Source of the DNA: Leptolyngbya boryana PCC 6306
GTDB taxonomy: Bacteria > Cyanobacteriota > Cyanobacteriia > Leptolyngbyales > Leptolyngbyaceae
Direction: 5' to 3'
DNA length: 64,000 nucleotides
Assembly (NCBI RefSeq): GCF_000353285.1
Contig: NZ_KB731324.1
Span: 3,986,577 to 4,050,576, forward strand
Made by a program: the position numbers and the translations under genes. The notes under the pieces were generated by a model. The model worked only from the letters and a program-made list of their open reading frames with translations. It was not told the DNA's origin and did no database searches. Positions 45,874-52,069 of the stretch are shown here, in pieces (within the stretch, counting starts at the first letter, position 1; every line of letters begins with the position of its first letter).

Positions 45874-46101
45874 TTAGAAGGTTTTAGGCTGAGGATTCAG
45901 CGATCGAATCGCCTCAATCCGGTTGCCAATTGAAAGCTGTTTCTTGCTCAGTTCGATTGCCCTCGGATGGCTTGGATCGTAGAGGGTGTAAAGTTCTCCG
46001 ACCACATGCCACAAATCAGTGTTTGTGATCGCCAGTTGGGTGATCAAGATGCTGACGTGGTTTTCTAGCCGACGAATGCGGTTTCGTTCGAGGTCATTCA
46101 T
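45874..46101 (-). CDS. Small 75-residue element protein
   Basis: This helical charged protein (MNDLERNRIRRLENHVSIL) has no recognisable family. It overlaps the preceding leftward gene by 4 bases, indicating translational coupling. It is part of the early-looking leftward block controlled from the 47.1-47.3 kb region. Confidence 0.55.
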   Translation of the reverse strand: MNDLERNRIRRLENHVSILITQLAITNTDLWHVVGELYTLYDPSHPRAIELSKKQLSIGNRIEAIRSLNPQPKTF

Positions 46102-46391
46102 GGGTAGTCCTTCAGAGATTGAGCCAGCGCGATCGACAAAGTGAGCAGCCCATTTCTCGACAGCCGCCCCGCCAGTAAACCGAACTTTCGAGGAAGTGAC
46201 ATCGTGGAAATGGACAGGGCAAAATGATTTGCCGCCAGGTAGATCGAGCCTGTATAGGTTGTGAGCGAAATCAGGAGTAAGGCTTCACGGCGCTGTTCTG
46301 GGGTGAAAAATTCAAGGTAGTCCCCAAATTCCAGCGCGATCACCGCCAAAATATCAGCGTCGCGATTTGTTGGTCTTGATTGGAGTTGCAT
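46098..46391 (-). CDS. Small 97-residue element protein
   Basis: This is a mostly helical protein with hydrophobic patches (EALLLISLTTYTGSIYLAAN, LTLSIALAQSL) and unknown function. It begins after a 78-bp gap containing a T-run and overlaps the next gene by 4 bases. The size and pattern EFFTPEQRREALLLIS resemble the next two upstream proteins (KLSSTQRLDLIIAIAG), so they may be distant paralogues. Confidence 0.55.
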   Translation of the reverse strand: MQLQSRPTNRDADILAVIALEFGDYLEFFTPEQRREALLLISLTTYTGSIYLAANHFALSISTMSLPRKFGLLAGRLSRNGLLTLSIALAQSLKDYP

Positions 46392-46469
46392 AAGCTATCC
46401 TTTGGTTACATCTTTAAGCAATTTTTTGAGCGATCCCACTCGGACAGAGGCTGCGACCGCTTTTTTTTG

Positions 46470-46772
46470 TCAGGAATTACGCTCGTGATTCAAGTCCGCC
46501 CGTAGCTGGTGAGCCGCAGCAATCACCAGGGCACAGAGCGTGTCGTTAGACATCGAATCGAGTGAGTCACGCAGTTCCTGCGGGCAGAGTGCAGCGTCGG
46601 TTCGGTCTTCCATTCGTCCGGCGATCGCGATAATTAAATCGAGTCGTTGCGTTGAACTGAGCTTTTCCAGTCGATCGCCGTAAGTTCTGGCGATATCAAC
46701 AATCTCTGCTGAGTCCTCAGAGTCGCTGTGATGGTAGGTGATCGATTCGAGTTTGGTAAAAGGTCGAGTCAT
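46470..46772 (-). CDS. Small 100-residue element protein
   Basis: This acidic helical protein (EDSAEIVDIARTYGDRLEKL; LSSTQRLDLIIAIAGRMED) is of unknown function. Its ATG overlaps the upstream stop by 4 bases. Layout is similar to the 46098-46391 and 46769-47041 products, suggesting a small family amplified within this operon. Confidence 0.55.
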   Translation of the reverse strand: MTRPFTKLESITYHHSDSEDSAEIVDIARTYGDRLEKLSSTQRLDLIIAIAGRMEDRTDAALCPQELRDSLDSMSNDTLCALVIAAAHQLRADLNHERNS

Positions 46773-47041
46773 CCCCGCGCCTCACCACTTCTTGCAAGAC
46801 TCACCATCAGGTCGTTACGCAGCTGTTCTAAGTCAGCGGCGCTGGAGTTGTCCGTGATGATTTTGCCGATCGCAGCCGCCAGAATGGCTGGACTGCCAGT
46901 GATGCCAAGATTCATCGTGATGACCTGGCCACTGATTCGGTTGCTCAACTCATCCAGTAATTCGGCTGCTTGCTCCTGTTGGTCATCAGCGAGCCATGTG
47001 GTCAGTCGGCGTAAGCGATCGATGATTTCTTCGTTAGTCAT
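46769..47041 (-). CDS. Small 90-residue element protein, first leftward gene
   Basis: This is the promoter-proximal gene of the leftward block. ATG 47041 is preceded by a hairpin leader. The product is helical (MTNEEIIDRLRRLTTWLADD, PAILAAAIGKIITDNSSAA). No family recognised. It is divergent from the XRE repressor, a position where phages place anti-repressor or early regulators; that role is only positional inference. Confidence 0.55.
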   Translation of the reverse strand: MTNEEIIDRLRRLTTWLADDQQEQAAELLDELSNRISGQVITMNLGITGSPAILAAAIGKIITDNSSAADLEQLRNDLMVSLARSGEARG

Positions 47042-47061
47042 GAGATAGCCTCGTTTCAGGT

Positions 47062-47106
47062 AAGCGCGATCGCACCTTCCGGAGAAATGCGATCGCGCTT
47101 TTTTTT
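47062..47106 (+). terminator. 13-bp hairpin plus T8 in the leader of the leftward operon
   Basis: AAGCGCGATCGCA (47062-47074) and its exact complement (47088-47100) form a stem built on a HIP1 core, followed on the plus strand by T99-T106 (eight T). As read rightward it is a terminator blocking antisense transcription; as read leftward it is a strong leader hairpin 20 bp ahead of the first gene. Confidence 0.75.
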
Positions 47107-47150
47107 CGGACTTAAATCTGAGTACTTTTTTCACTGGTGTAAAGAGAATC

Positions 47151-47295
47151 GGAAGTGTATGTCCGATTCGTTAGATCATTTGGTTAGCCGTGCAGGGCTA
47201 GATTTGGCAGTCCTTCCCCGCACGGATGCACACCGGACATGGGTGTCCTGTCCTTAAGGATACCAGACATCTATGTCCGACGGACACGGATGTCT
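47151..47295. promoter_or_regulatory. Operator array for the XRE repressor
   Basis: Three 14-bp pseudo-palindromes fit RGACA-N4-TGTCY: GGACATGGGTGTCC (47235-47248), AGACATCTATGTCC (47265-47278) and GGACACGGATGTCT (47282-47295). A weaker fourth, GGAAGTGTATGTCC, is at 47151-47164. A 10-bp palindrome TCCTTAAGGA lies between the first two (47251-47260). The array separates the leftward operon from the XRE gene, the classic arrangement of a bidirectional lysogeny switch. Confidence 0.8.
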
Positions 47296-47301
47296 GATAA
47301 T

Positions 47302-47577
47302 ATGGAGGTCAATACTTCAGTTCGAGGTAATGCAGGCTTGAAAGCTCTAAGAGAAAAAGCTGGACTTAACAGGTCGCAGATGGCGAAAGCTGTCGGCGTG
47401 TCGCCTCGCATGTGGCAGAGATACGAGAACGAAGGACGCTTGCCTGACAAGATTGATTTTGTTCTCAAGGTGTCTGTACTCGCAGAAACGCCTGTTGACG
47501 AGGTTTTGAAAGCTATAGGCTTCGAGTTTCCAGACAGGAACGCGCTACTTGCAGAAACAGAAAACGCTGAAGCGTAG
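47302..47577 (+). CDS. XRE/Cro-CI-type repressor
   Basis: This 91-residue protein has a helix-turn-helix at about 12-65 (LKALREKAGLNRSQMAKAVG, then SPRMWQRYENEG), the usual XRE fold, and a short acidic tail. It lies directly behind three matching operators and is divergent from the leftward operon, so it most likely controls the element's switch and its own expression. ATG 47302 is preferred; ATG 47290 lies inside the third operator. Confidence 0.88.
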   Translation: MEVNTSVRGNAGLKALREKAGLNRSQMAKAVGVSPRMWQRYENEGRLPDKIDFVLKVSVLAETPVDEVLKAIGFEFPDRNALLAETENAEA

Positions 47578-47813
47578 TCCTTATCTACACTTCAGCGCAC
47601 ACAGTAACTCGATAGGAGGTGAAATCGCAGCCAAAATAAATTCTGAATTCGGGGGAGATGAACTCCCCCTAGCCCCGTACAAGCATCACCCAGACGGAGC
47701 AGTCCAATAATTATGAACGCATCATCAAGCATCAATCAATGAAATCAGCGATCGTACTTTCTCCACGGAAGTGCGATCGCTGATTTGTTTGTGCAAATCT
47801 ACTCATCCATATC
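47578..47813. other. Gene-free stretch with two strong hairpins
   Basis: GGGGGAG (47651-47657) and CTCCCCC (47663-47669) form one stem. AAATCAGCGATCG (47742-47754) and CGATCGCTGATTT (47774-47786) form a perfect 13-bp stem over a 19-nt loop. Both lie after the XRE gene and before the next rightward set, so they probably end the repressor transcript or mark a new promoter. Confidence 0.55.
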
Positions 47814-48134
47814 ATGCCAAATCTAACCAAACATCAGCCAATTCAATGGCATAGCACCAAACCGACCGATTACCCGGTCTACCGTCACAACGGCACAGAC
47901 TATCGCCTGGTTCCTGACTCTGCACTCGTCAAGCTACTTTCCGATAAAGACGGCTTGTTCTGGTTCGCAGTGGGCATGGCTGCCGTCGCGATCGCCGCCG
48001 TCACTCACGTCGCGATCAACCTGCTCGCGCCGCCAGCTGCCGCCACGGCTCAGCCGCAAATTATCGAAAAGCCTGTAATCGTCACTCAAGAAAAGGTGGT
48101 CCCGACTAACTGCCTTGCATTCTGCAATCGCTAA
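47814..48134 (+). CDS. Small single-pass membrane element protein (106 aa)
   Basis: The N-terminal 45 residues are soluble (TDYRLVPDSALVKLL). A membrane helix (about 48-72, FWFAVGMAAVAIAAVTHVAINLL) is followed by a Pro/Ala tail and two Cys at the end (TNCLAFCNR). Unknown family. It begins the second rightward block, which is rich in membrane proteins and could build a particle or a secretion structure. Confidence 0.6.
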   Translation: MPNLTKHQPIQWHSTKPTDYPVYRHNGTDYRLVPDSALVKLLSDKDGLFWFAVGMAAVAIAAVTHVAINLLAPPAAATAQPQIIEKPVIVTQEKVVPTNCLAFCNR

Positions 48135-48164
48135 ATTCATTCTGCAAATTAAGGAGCAAATCAA

Positions 48165-48650
48165 ATGAGACTCGGAAGTTCAAACGGTAAAATGTCTAAG
48201 GTCAATCAAATCATGACCCCAAACGACGTGATGAATGTCGCCAGCGGCGCGCCTACTCCCTGGAATCCCGGTGACAGTAGCGAAATTCGCACCGAGAAGG
48301 TTGTCAGCAGACACCGCAACTTCACCCAAGAGGAAGCGGACAAACTGAGAATCACCGCCGCCACTCGCAAGCGTCAGGCGAAAAATAACCGTCAGGCTTA
48401 TCAGGCATTGCGATCGATTGAATCCTCAGATGCAGCGGATCAATCCAGCTTCCGCGCTTATCAAACGACCGTGGCTCGCACAACTGCCACCAAGAAAAAA
48501 GCGGATGTCAGCAAGGCGAAGACGCTTTACAACCTCACCCCGGCATACGCTCAAATGGGCTACAGCTTGGGCGCGTCTCACCACGATGCTCAGATGAAAG
48601 TCTCGGAATACCAAGCGCTCTACTCTGACGTAAGCAACCGCTGGAGCTAA
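48165..48650 (+). CDS. Basic 161-residue element protein
   Basis: This soluble, very basic, Ala/Lys/Arg-rich helical protein (ATRKRQAKNNRQAYQALRS; ARTTATKKKADVSKAK) is probably nucleic-acid-binding or a scaffold. RBS AAGGAG lies 9 bases before ATG 48165. Unknown family; it sits between membrane-protein genes, 30 bp after the previous stop. Confidence 0.6.
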   Translation: MRLGSSNGKMSKVNQIMTPNDVMNVASGAPTPWNPGDSSEIRTEKVVSRHRNFTQEEADKLRITAATRKRQAKNNRQAYQALRSIESSDAADQSSFRAYQTTVARTTATKKKADVSKAKTLYNLTPAYAQMGYSLGASHHDAQMKVSEYQALYSDVSNRWS

Positions 48651-48656
48651 TCGAAT

Positions 48657-48926
48657 ATGTTCAAAATGGCTAGATTCGCGACCCTATTGGGGTTAGGTCT
48701 AGCCATTAGTTCTTTTATTGGGCTAATGGCGCGCCACCTTCCCCCGCTCACAGTCGGATTATGGGTCGTTCTTCTCATCCTGCTCGTTCTCACCCTCATG
48801 AGTTACTTCGCGGGTCCACTGCTCGATCAGCATTTTGGATGGGGGGAGGACACCTCACTCGGTTTAGCGATCGCACTTTTCCTGGTATTCATGATTGGAG
48901 GTCTAATCGGATGGCTCGCTTCATGA
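48657..48926 (+). CDS. Small multi-pass membrane element protein (89 aa)
   Basis: This protein has three predicted membrane helices (LLGLGLAISSFIGLM, LWVVLLILLVLTLMSYFAG, LAIALFLVFMIGGLIGW). The size suits a holin or an inner-membrane assembly protein, but there is no specific family match. Its stop overlaps the next start in ATGA. Confidence 0.6.
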   Translation: MFKMARFATLLGLGLAISSFIGLMARHLPPLTVGLWVVLLILLVLTLMSYFAGPLLDQHFGWGEDTSLGLAIALFLVFMIGGLIGWLAS

Positions 48927-49576
48927 CCTGGATGCCTCAAGCCGACTACGGGCAACAATGGGCAGTCACGTTTGGTGCAGGTTGTTTTACCTGGTTTATC
49001 CTCATCTGCTTTGCCAAACTCTTGCCGCCGTCGATCCAGCTGCTCACTTTTCTAATTCCGATTCTCTGCTTCATTCATGCCTTGCACATTCTCCCCAAGT
49101 GGCAGAAAGAAGGACGCAGACAGGAACTCACCGAGTCGCTGATCGAGCGAGAAATCTCACACGGCATGATGAATCAGCATCACCGAAACCTAGCAACGAT
49201 GGATCTTGATCACAATCAGCAGATGCAGGAGTTAGGCAACCTCTATCCGGAGCAGAGTGGGGAGTGGGGTGTAACCCCACACTCTGCACTTGCACCACCA
49301 GAACAAGCCACCTACCTACTCAAACTCAAGCAAGACGTGATGCAAGCATGTGGGGATATCGGATGGCTATGTGTTGAGTATTTGAGTAGTCAAGGCGCGC
49401 AATACTGCGACAAAGAAGGATGGATTTCAGTTGAGAAATTGCGCTCAAACTGGGCTAAAAAATACGGCTTGAACACTGATCAAGTCAGGCAATTGCTAAC
49501 AGCATTAAACGGAATTCAAGCAGGCGAATGGCGCAACTCTGACCAGAAAGAATGGCGACTTCTCCTAACTCTTTGA
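48923..49576 (+). CDS. Membrane protein with C-terminal winged-helix-like domain
   Basis: This is a protein of about 217 residues. Two N-terminal membrane helices (about 10-60, FTWFILICFAKLLPPSIQLL) precede a charged helix and a C-terminal segment (WISVEKLRSNWAKKYGLNTD, VRQLLTALNGIQ) that looks like a small helical DNA-binding or protein-binding domain. An in-frame palindromic repeat (49252-49287) encodes part of the linker. The start is ATG 48923 (4-base overlap with the previous gene); ATG 48911 is the alternative. Confidence 0.6.
   Translation: MTWMPQADYGQQWAVTFGAGCFTWFILICFAKLLPPSIQLLTFLIPILCFIHALHILPKWQKEGRRQELTESLIEREISHGMMNQHHRNLATMDLDHNQQMQELGNLYPEQSGEWGVTPHSALAPPEQATYLLKLKQDVMQACGDIGWLCVEYLSSQGAQYCDKEGWISVEKLRSNWAKKYGLNTDQVRQLLTALNGIQAGEWRNSDQKEWRLLLTL
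49252..49287. repeat. Palindromic GAGTGGGG repeat inserted in-frame in a gene
   Basis: GCAGAGTG (49252-49259) pairs with CACTCTGC (49280-49287) and TGGGG (49265-49269) with CCCCA (49275-49279); a GGGAG bulge makes the duplicated GAGTGGGGAGTGGGG. It encodes QSGEWGVTPHSA in the linker of the membrane protein. Related G-rich units lie at 34142-34180 and 54055-54075. Confidence 0.7.
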
Positions 49577-49584
49577 CCCGTCCG

Positions 49585-49698
49585 TTCGGACAAACTTCGG
49601 ATTTTCGGACAAATCGGATTCGGACAGAAAAGCCTAGCGGATTTCCATCCGATCAGGTTTTCCGATACTTTTCCGAAATCCGTCCGATACTTTTCCGA
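49585..49698. repeat. Iteron-like repeats upstream of the bridge-RNA-like region
   Basis: TTCGGACAAA occurs at 49585-49594 and 49604-49613 (19 bp apart), and TCCGATACTTTTCCGA at 49661-49676 and 49683-49698 (22 bp apart), with further TCGGA/TCCGA phrases between them. The spacing near two helical turns suggests protein-binding iterons: a replication origin, a recombinase end or an operator region. GGACA half-sites match the XRE operator core. Confidence 0.65.
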
Positions 49699-49740
49699 TT
49701 TCAGTCCGCCTGATGATTTTGCCAAACTCAGCAAATGAAA

Positions 49741-49937
49741 CAGACATAATTCGGATGTTTAAATCCCTCGATTGAATGCCTGATTATGTCTGTCGCGGCA
49801 TGAGTCCCGCGCTTTCAAAGTGAAGTAGGCATATTGCCTTTCTATTCTCCTAAGCGCGGTTGATCGTCCCGTGGCTTTTAGCTAAGCGCTTTCATGATGA
49901 AGTAGGCTCATGTGCCTCTAGTTCCCTTAAGCGCGGC
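49741..49937 (+). ncRNA. Bridge-RNA-like structured RNA of the IS110-type recombinase
   Basis: Three structures stand in order ahead of the recombinase gene, on the same strand. (1) CAGACATAAT (49741-49750) pairs with ATTATGTCTG (49783-49792). (2) CCGCGCTT (49807-49814)/AAGCGCGG (49852-49859) with inner stem AGGC (49827-49830)/GCCT (49836-49839). (3) GCGCTT (49886-49891)/AAGCGC (49929-49934) with inner stem AGGC (49904-49907)/GCCT (49914-49917). Units 2 and 3 are 51-nt near-copies starting 77 nt apart; each has 11-12-nt internal-loop strands that differ between the units. A 5' stem-loop followed by two guide loops is the layout published for IS110 bridge RNAs (target loop, then donor loop). 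Expression has not been shown. Confidence 0.6.
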
Positions 49938-49997
49938 TCAAAGTCTTTCAACTTGTCAATCTCAACGCCTGAAAAGTGAATTAATCTCACCGATTGT

Positions 49998-50044
49998 GGG
50001 GACTCGTAGGCTTGATTGACACAATTCCACTCAATTTAGTCCCC
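49998..50044 (+). promoter_or_regulatory. GGGGACT/AGTCCCC stem just ahead of the recombinase start
   Basis: GGGGACT (49998-50004) pairs with AGTCCCC (50038-50044), ending 11 bp before ATG 50056. No ribosome-binding site is obvious, so the stem may limit recombinase translation or be the 3' end of the structured RNA. Confidence 0.5.
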
Positions 50045-50055
50045 GGATAGAAAGT

Positions 50056-51270
50056 ATGAACAGCCCCCGCGTCGTCGGAATCGATATTGGTTCCGGCAAA
50101 ATTGTTGCGTGCCTACTCACCGAGCGCCCCACGCATCCGCAGACCTTTTACCAGCAATACGACTTTCATGAATTCACCCTCAATCGGGAGGGCTTAAATC
50201 AGCTGCTTGCTCTCAAACCCGCGATCGCGATTTATGAACCCACCGGAACGGCTTATTCTGCGTTGTGGGTAGCGCGACTCGAAGAAGCAGGAGTTGAGTG
50301 TCGTGCTGTTGATCACGGCAAGGCGCGAGCTTACCGTAAATCATTAGGGCTACCCGACAAGGATGACTTTGCCGACTCGCTGGCACTTGCTTGCTATGGA
50401 CTCGATCCATTTAAACAAAGCAAGTTCGACTATCTGAGAAAACGTGAGCCTAAAATTCAACAGATTCGCTCACTCGTTCTTCGGCTCCAGCACCTCGATC
50501 GCCGCAAAAACCCGATCGTCAATCGACTGCGGCAAGATCTGGCGCAAGCTTTTCCGGAGAAGATGAACGCACACTGCGATGGTGCGCCGCTATTCTGGGG
50601 CTGGCTCGCTGGAGAACGCAACTCAAAGCGCTACGATAGGCTGCTAGAGCAGTCGATCGGGTTTGGGATTACCGACGAAATTGAGCTACAAGCCAAAGCG
50701 CTCACCGCCTGCTTTCGAGAGGAGCAGTTCATCACCCAAAAGCTGCGCCACTTAGTGCAGAGCGATCCGCAATTCACACCCTACTTGAAAGTGTTTGCAG
50801 AATTTGGCTTCGGTGAAAAAGTTTCAGCCCTATTGCTATCAGCGATCTATCCACTCGAAGACTTTCTACTCAATGGCAAACCAGAAGTGCATATTCGCAA
50901 GGGCAGAAATTCAGGCAATCCCACCACGCGCTATCTGTCGCTGAGACGATTTCAAAAAGCGATCGGATGTGCTCCAGTCCGTGAAGACTCAGGCAGTAGC
51001 AAAAAATCGCGCGCCGGCGGCTCATCCTTGTGTCGAAAAGCTCTCTGGCTATGGATATTCACCCGGATTGAAACGAGCACTAAAACGAGCAATGCTCGCA
51101 TCCTGGAAGCGCGCCAACTGCATCAAGCTGCACTTGATCGCTACAGTTTACACAGCAACGAAAAACCCAAAGGCGTGAAAGTTAAGCTGGCGCGGGCTTA
51201 TACTCGCCGCAAGGTGTCGATTTGGTTGTTTGATGCATTAGTCAAAGCAGTTACGAGTGGACAAAATTGA
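50056..51270 (+). CDS. IS110-family DEDD recombinase/transposase
   Basis: This is a 404-residue enzyme. The N-terminal RuvC-like domain has D10 (GIDIGSGKIV), E61 (IYEPTGTAY) and the pair D104/D107 (DKDDFADSLALA), giving the DEDD set. The C-terminal Tnp_IS110 domain has FAEFGFGEKVSALLLSAIYP, RRFQKAIGCAPVREDSG with a candidate catalytic Ser (S312), then SSLCRKALWLW. IS110 enzymes are guided by a bridge RNA and insert without terminal inverted repeats. Here the coding strand and RNA-like leader are in the order of the IS110 subgroup. It is the only recombinase in the 36.6-51.3 kb block and may be its integrase; an independent IS is the alternative. It ends 31 bp before DUF751. Confidence 0.88.
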   Translation: MNSPRVVGIDIGSGKIVACLLTERPTHPQTFYQQYDFHEFTLNREGLNQLLALKPAIAIYEPTGTAYSALWVARLEEAGVECRAVDHGKARAYRKSLGLPDKDDFADSLALACYGLDPFKQSKFDYLRKREPKIQQIRSLVLRLQHLDRRKNPIVNRLRQDLAQAFPEKMNAHCDGAPLFWGWLAGERNSKRYDRLLEQSIGFGITDEIELQAKALTACFREEQFITQKLRHLVQSDPQFTPYLKVFAEFGFGEKVSALLLSAIYPLEDFLLNGKPEVHIRKGRNSGNPTTRYLSLRRFQKAIGCAPVREDSGSSKKSRAGGSSLCRKALWLWIFTRIETSTKTSNARILEARQLHQAALDRYSLHSNEKPKGVKVKLARAYTRRKVSIWLFDALVKAVTSGQN

Positions 51271-51271
51271 T

Positions 51272-51284
51272 AAAGTGAGAATAG
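51272..51284 (+). promoter_or_regulatory. Candidate guide-matched junction site AAAGTGAGAATAG
   Basis: AAAGTGA (51272-51278) equals the 5' internal-loop strand of the first RNA stem-loop (49817-49823). GAGAATAG (51277-51284) is the reverse complement of its 3' strand (49842-49849). The two halves share GA, as expected for a core dinucleotide read by both guides. It lies 2 bp after the recombinase stop codon. Confidence 0.5.
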
Positions 51285-51301
51285 TTTAGGAACCTAACGT
51301 T

Positions 51302-51508
51302 ATGATGCAAGACCTTTGGAATACTGTTTCTAAGTATCCACGTTTTATCTTTGGTGTCATTTTCGGTGTCATTCTCAACGTGCTTGCACCCTTTGCGCCT
51401 CTATTCAAACGCCCTGTTACCGCAATCGCGACCGTTGGCATCCTCCTCGCGAGTTTTGCTTTTCTTTCTTTCACCTTACGGGCGATGTTGGGCTTAAATC
51501 CTGTGTAG
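51302..51508 (+). CDS. DUF751 family small membrane protein
   Basis: This is a 68-residue protein (MMQDLWNTVSKYPRFIFG) with two membrane helices, of the DUF751/Ycf33-like family found upstream of rbfA in cyanobacteria. Function unknown. The start is ATG 51302 or 51305. Its upstream region is only 31 bp from the recombinase stop, so its promoter may now be inside the mobile element. Confidence 0.85.
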   Translation: MMQDLWNTVSKYPRFIFGVIFGVILNVLAPFAPLFKRPVTAIATVGILLASFAFLSFTLRAMLGLNPV

Positions 51509-51562
51509 AACATCGGAAATGTTAGAATCAAAACCTTAAGCACCTCATAGGAACGAATTGTT

Positions 51563-51934
51563 ATGGCGACAGATCGAAGAATGGCTCGTGTCGCAGAATC
51601 GATCAGACGCGAAGTGAGTCAAATGTTGTTAAATGGCATCAAAGACGATCGCGTCGGAACGGGTATGGTGAGCGTCACTGATGTCGATGTCTCAGGCGAC
51701 TTACAACATGCCAAGATTTTTGTCAGCATCTATGGCGACGAAACAGCCAAAGCTGAAACGATGGCAGGATTAAAATCTGCGACAGGCTATGTTCGGAGTG
51801 AATTAGGACAACGGATTCGGCTGCGCCGCACCCCAGAAGTTATCTTTATCGAAGATCGATCCCTAGAGCGCGGCGATCAAGTCCTGAATTTGATCAATCG
51901 CCTCAGCCAAGAACGCAAAGACGAAGAAATTTAG
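51563..51934 (+). CDS. rbfA: 30S ribosome-binding factor A
   Basis: This is a 123-residue protein with the RbfA KH-like fold ([60 protein letters not shown]). It assists late 30S subunit maturation and 16S 5'-end processing. The size is standard. It is located 54 bp after DUF751, so probably in one transcript. Confidence 0.97.
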   Translation: MATDRRMARVAESIRREVSQMLLNGIKDDRVGTGMVSVTDVDVSGDLQHAKIFVSIYGDETAKAETMAGLKSATGYVRSELGQRIRLRRTPEVIFIEDRSLERGDQVLNLINRLSQERKDEEI

Positions 51935-52069
51935 CCTGCTTCATTGAACCCAGAGCCTCAGCGGACTTCGCGATCGCTGAGGCTTTACTGTATCGTATGG
52001 TCTTTGAGAGAACCCTCATCAAGCCGGGCAGGACAGATTCCAGTTGCTAGTCAATTTTGATGAAATGCT

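Larger units (their letters stand above)
36591..51285. mobile_element. Putative integrated virus- or plasmid-like element with IS110-type recombinase
   Basis: Between the small membrane protein (36214-36504) and DUF751-rbfA (51302 onward) lies a block of 22 tightly packed genes with almost no recognisable families. Rightward genes 36591-43638 look like a particle or surface module (a Pro-rich protein, beta-sandwich proteins). Leftward genes 47041-43655 include a RepA-like ATPase. An XRE repressor with operators sits at the divergence. A second rightward set (47814-49576) encodes small membrane proteins. An IS110-like DEDD recombinase with a bridge-RNA-like leader closes the right side. Left and right limits are approximate; no flanking direct repeat was proven. 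The grouping into one element is an inference from gene content and packing. Confidence 0.6.

Noticed and set aside
49809-49936. Two 51-nt repeats taken as a minimal CRISPR array
   Set aside because: Only two copies, 26 nt apart, imperfect in the middle, no cas genes nearby. The differences fall in the internal loops while stems are kept, which fits a structured RNA better.
36127-51277. ATAAAGTG at 36127-36134 and 51270-51277 as att direct repeats
   Set aside because: An 8-nt match is expected by chance at this search width, and accepting it would place the 96-residue gene inside the element without other support.
36544-51310. TTGCATCAT (36544-36552) and ATGATGCAA (51302-51310) as terminal inverted repeats of the element
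   Set aside because: The right copy is the start of the DUF751 coding sequence (ATG ATG CAA), IS110 elements lack such repeats, and nine bases can match by chance over these spans.
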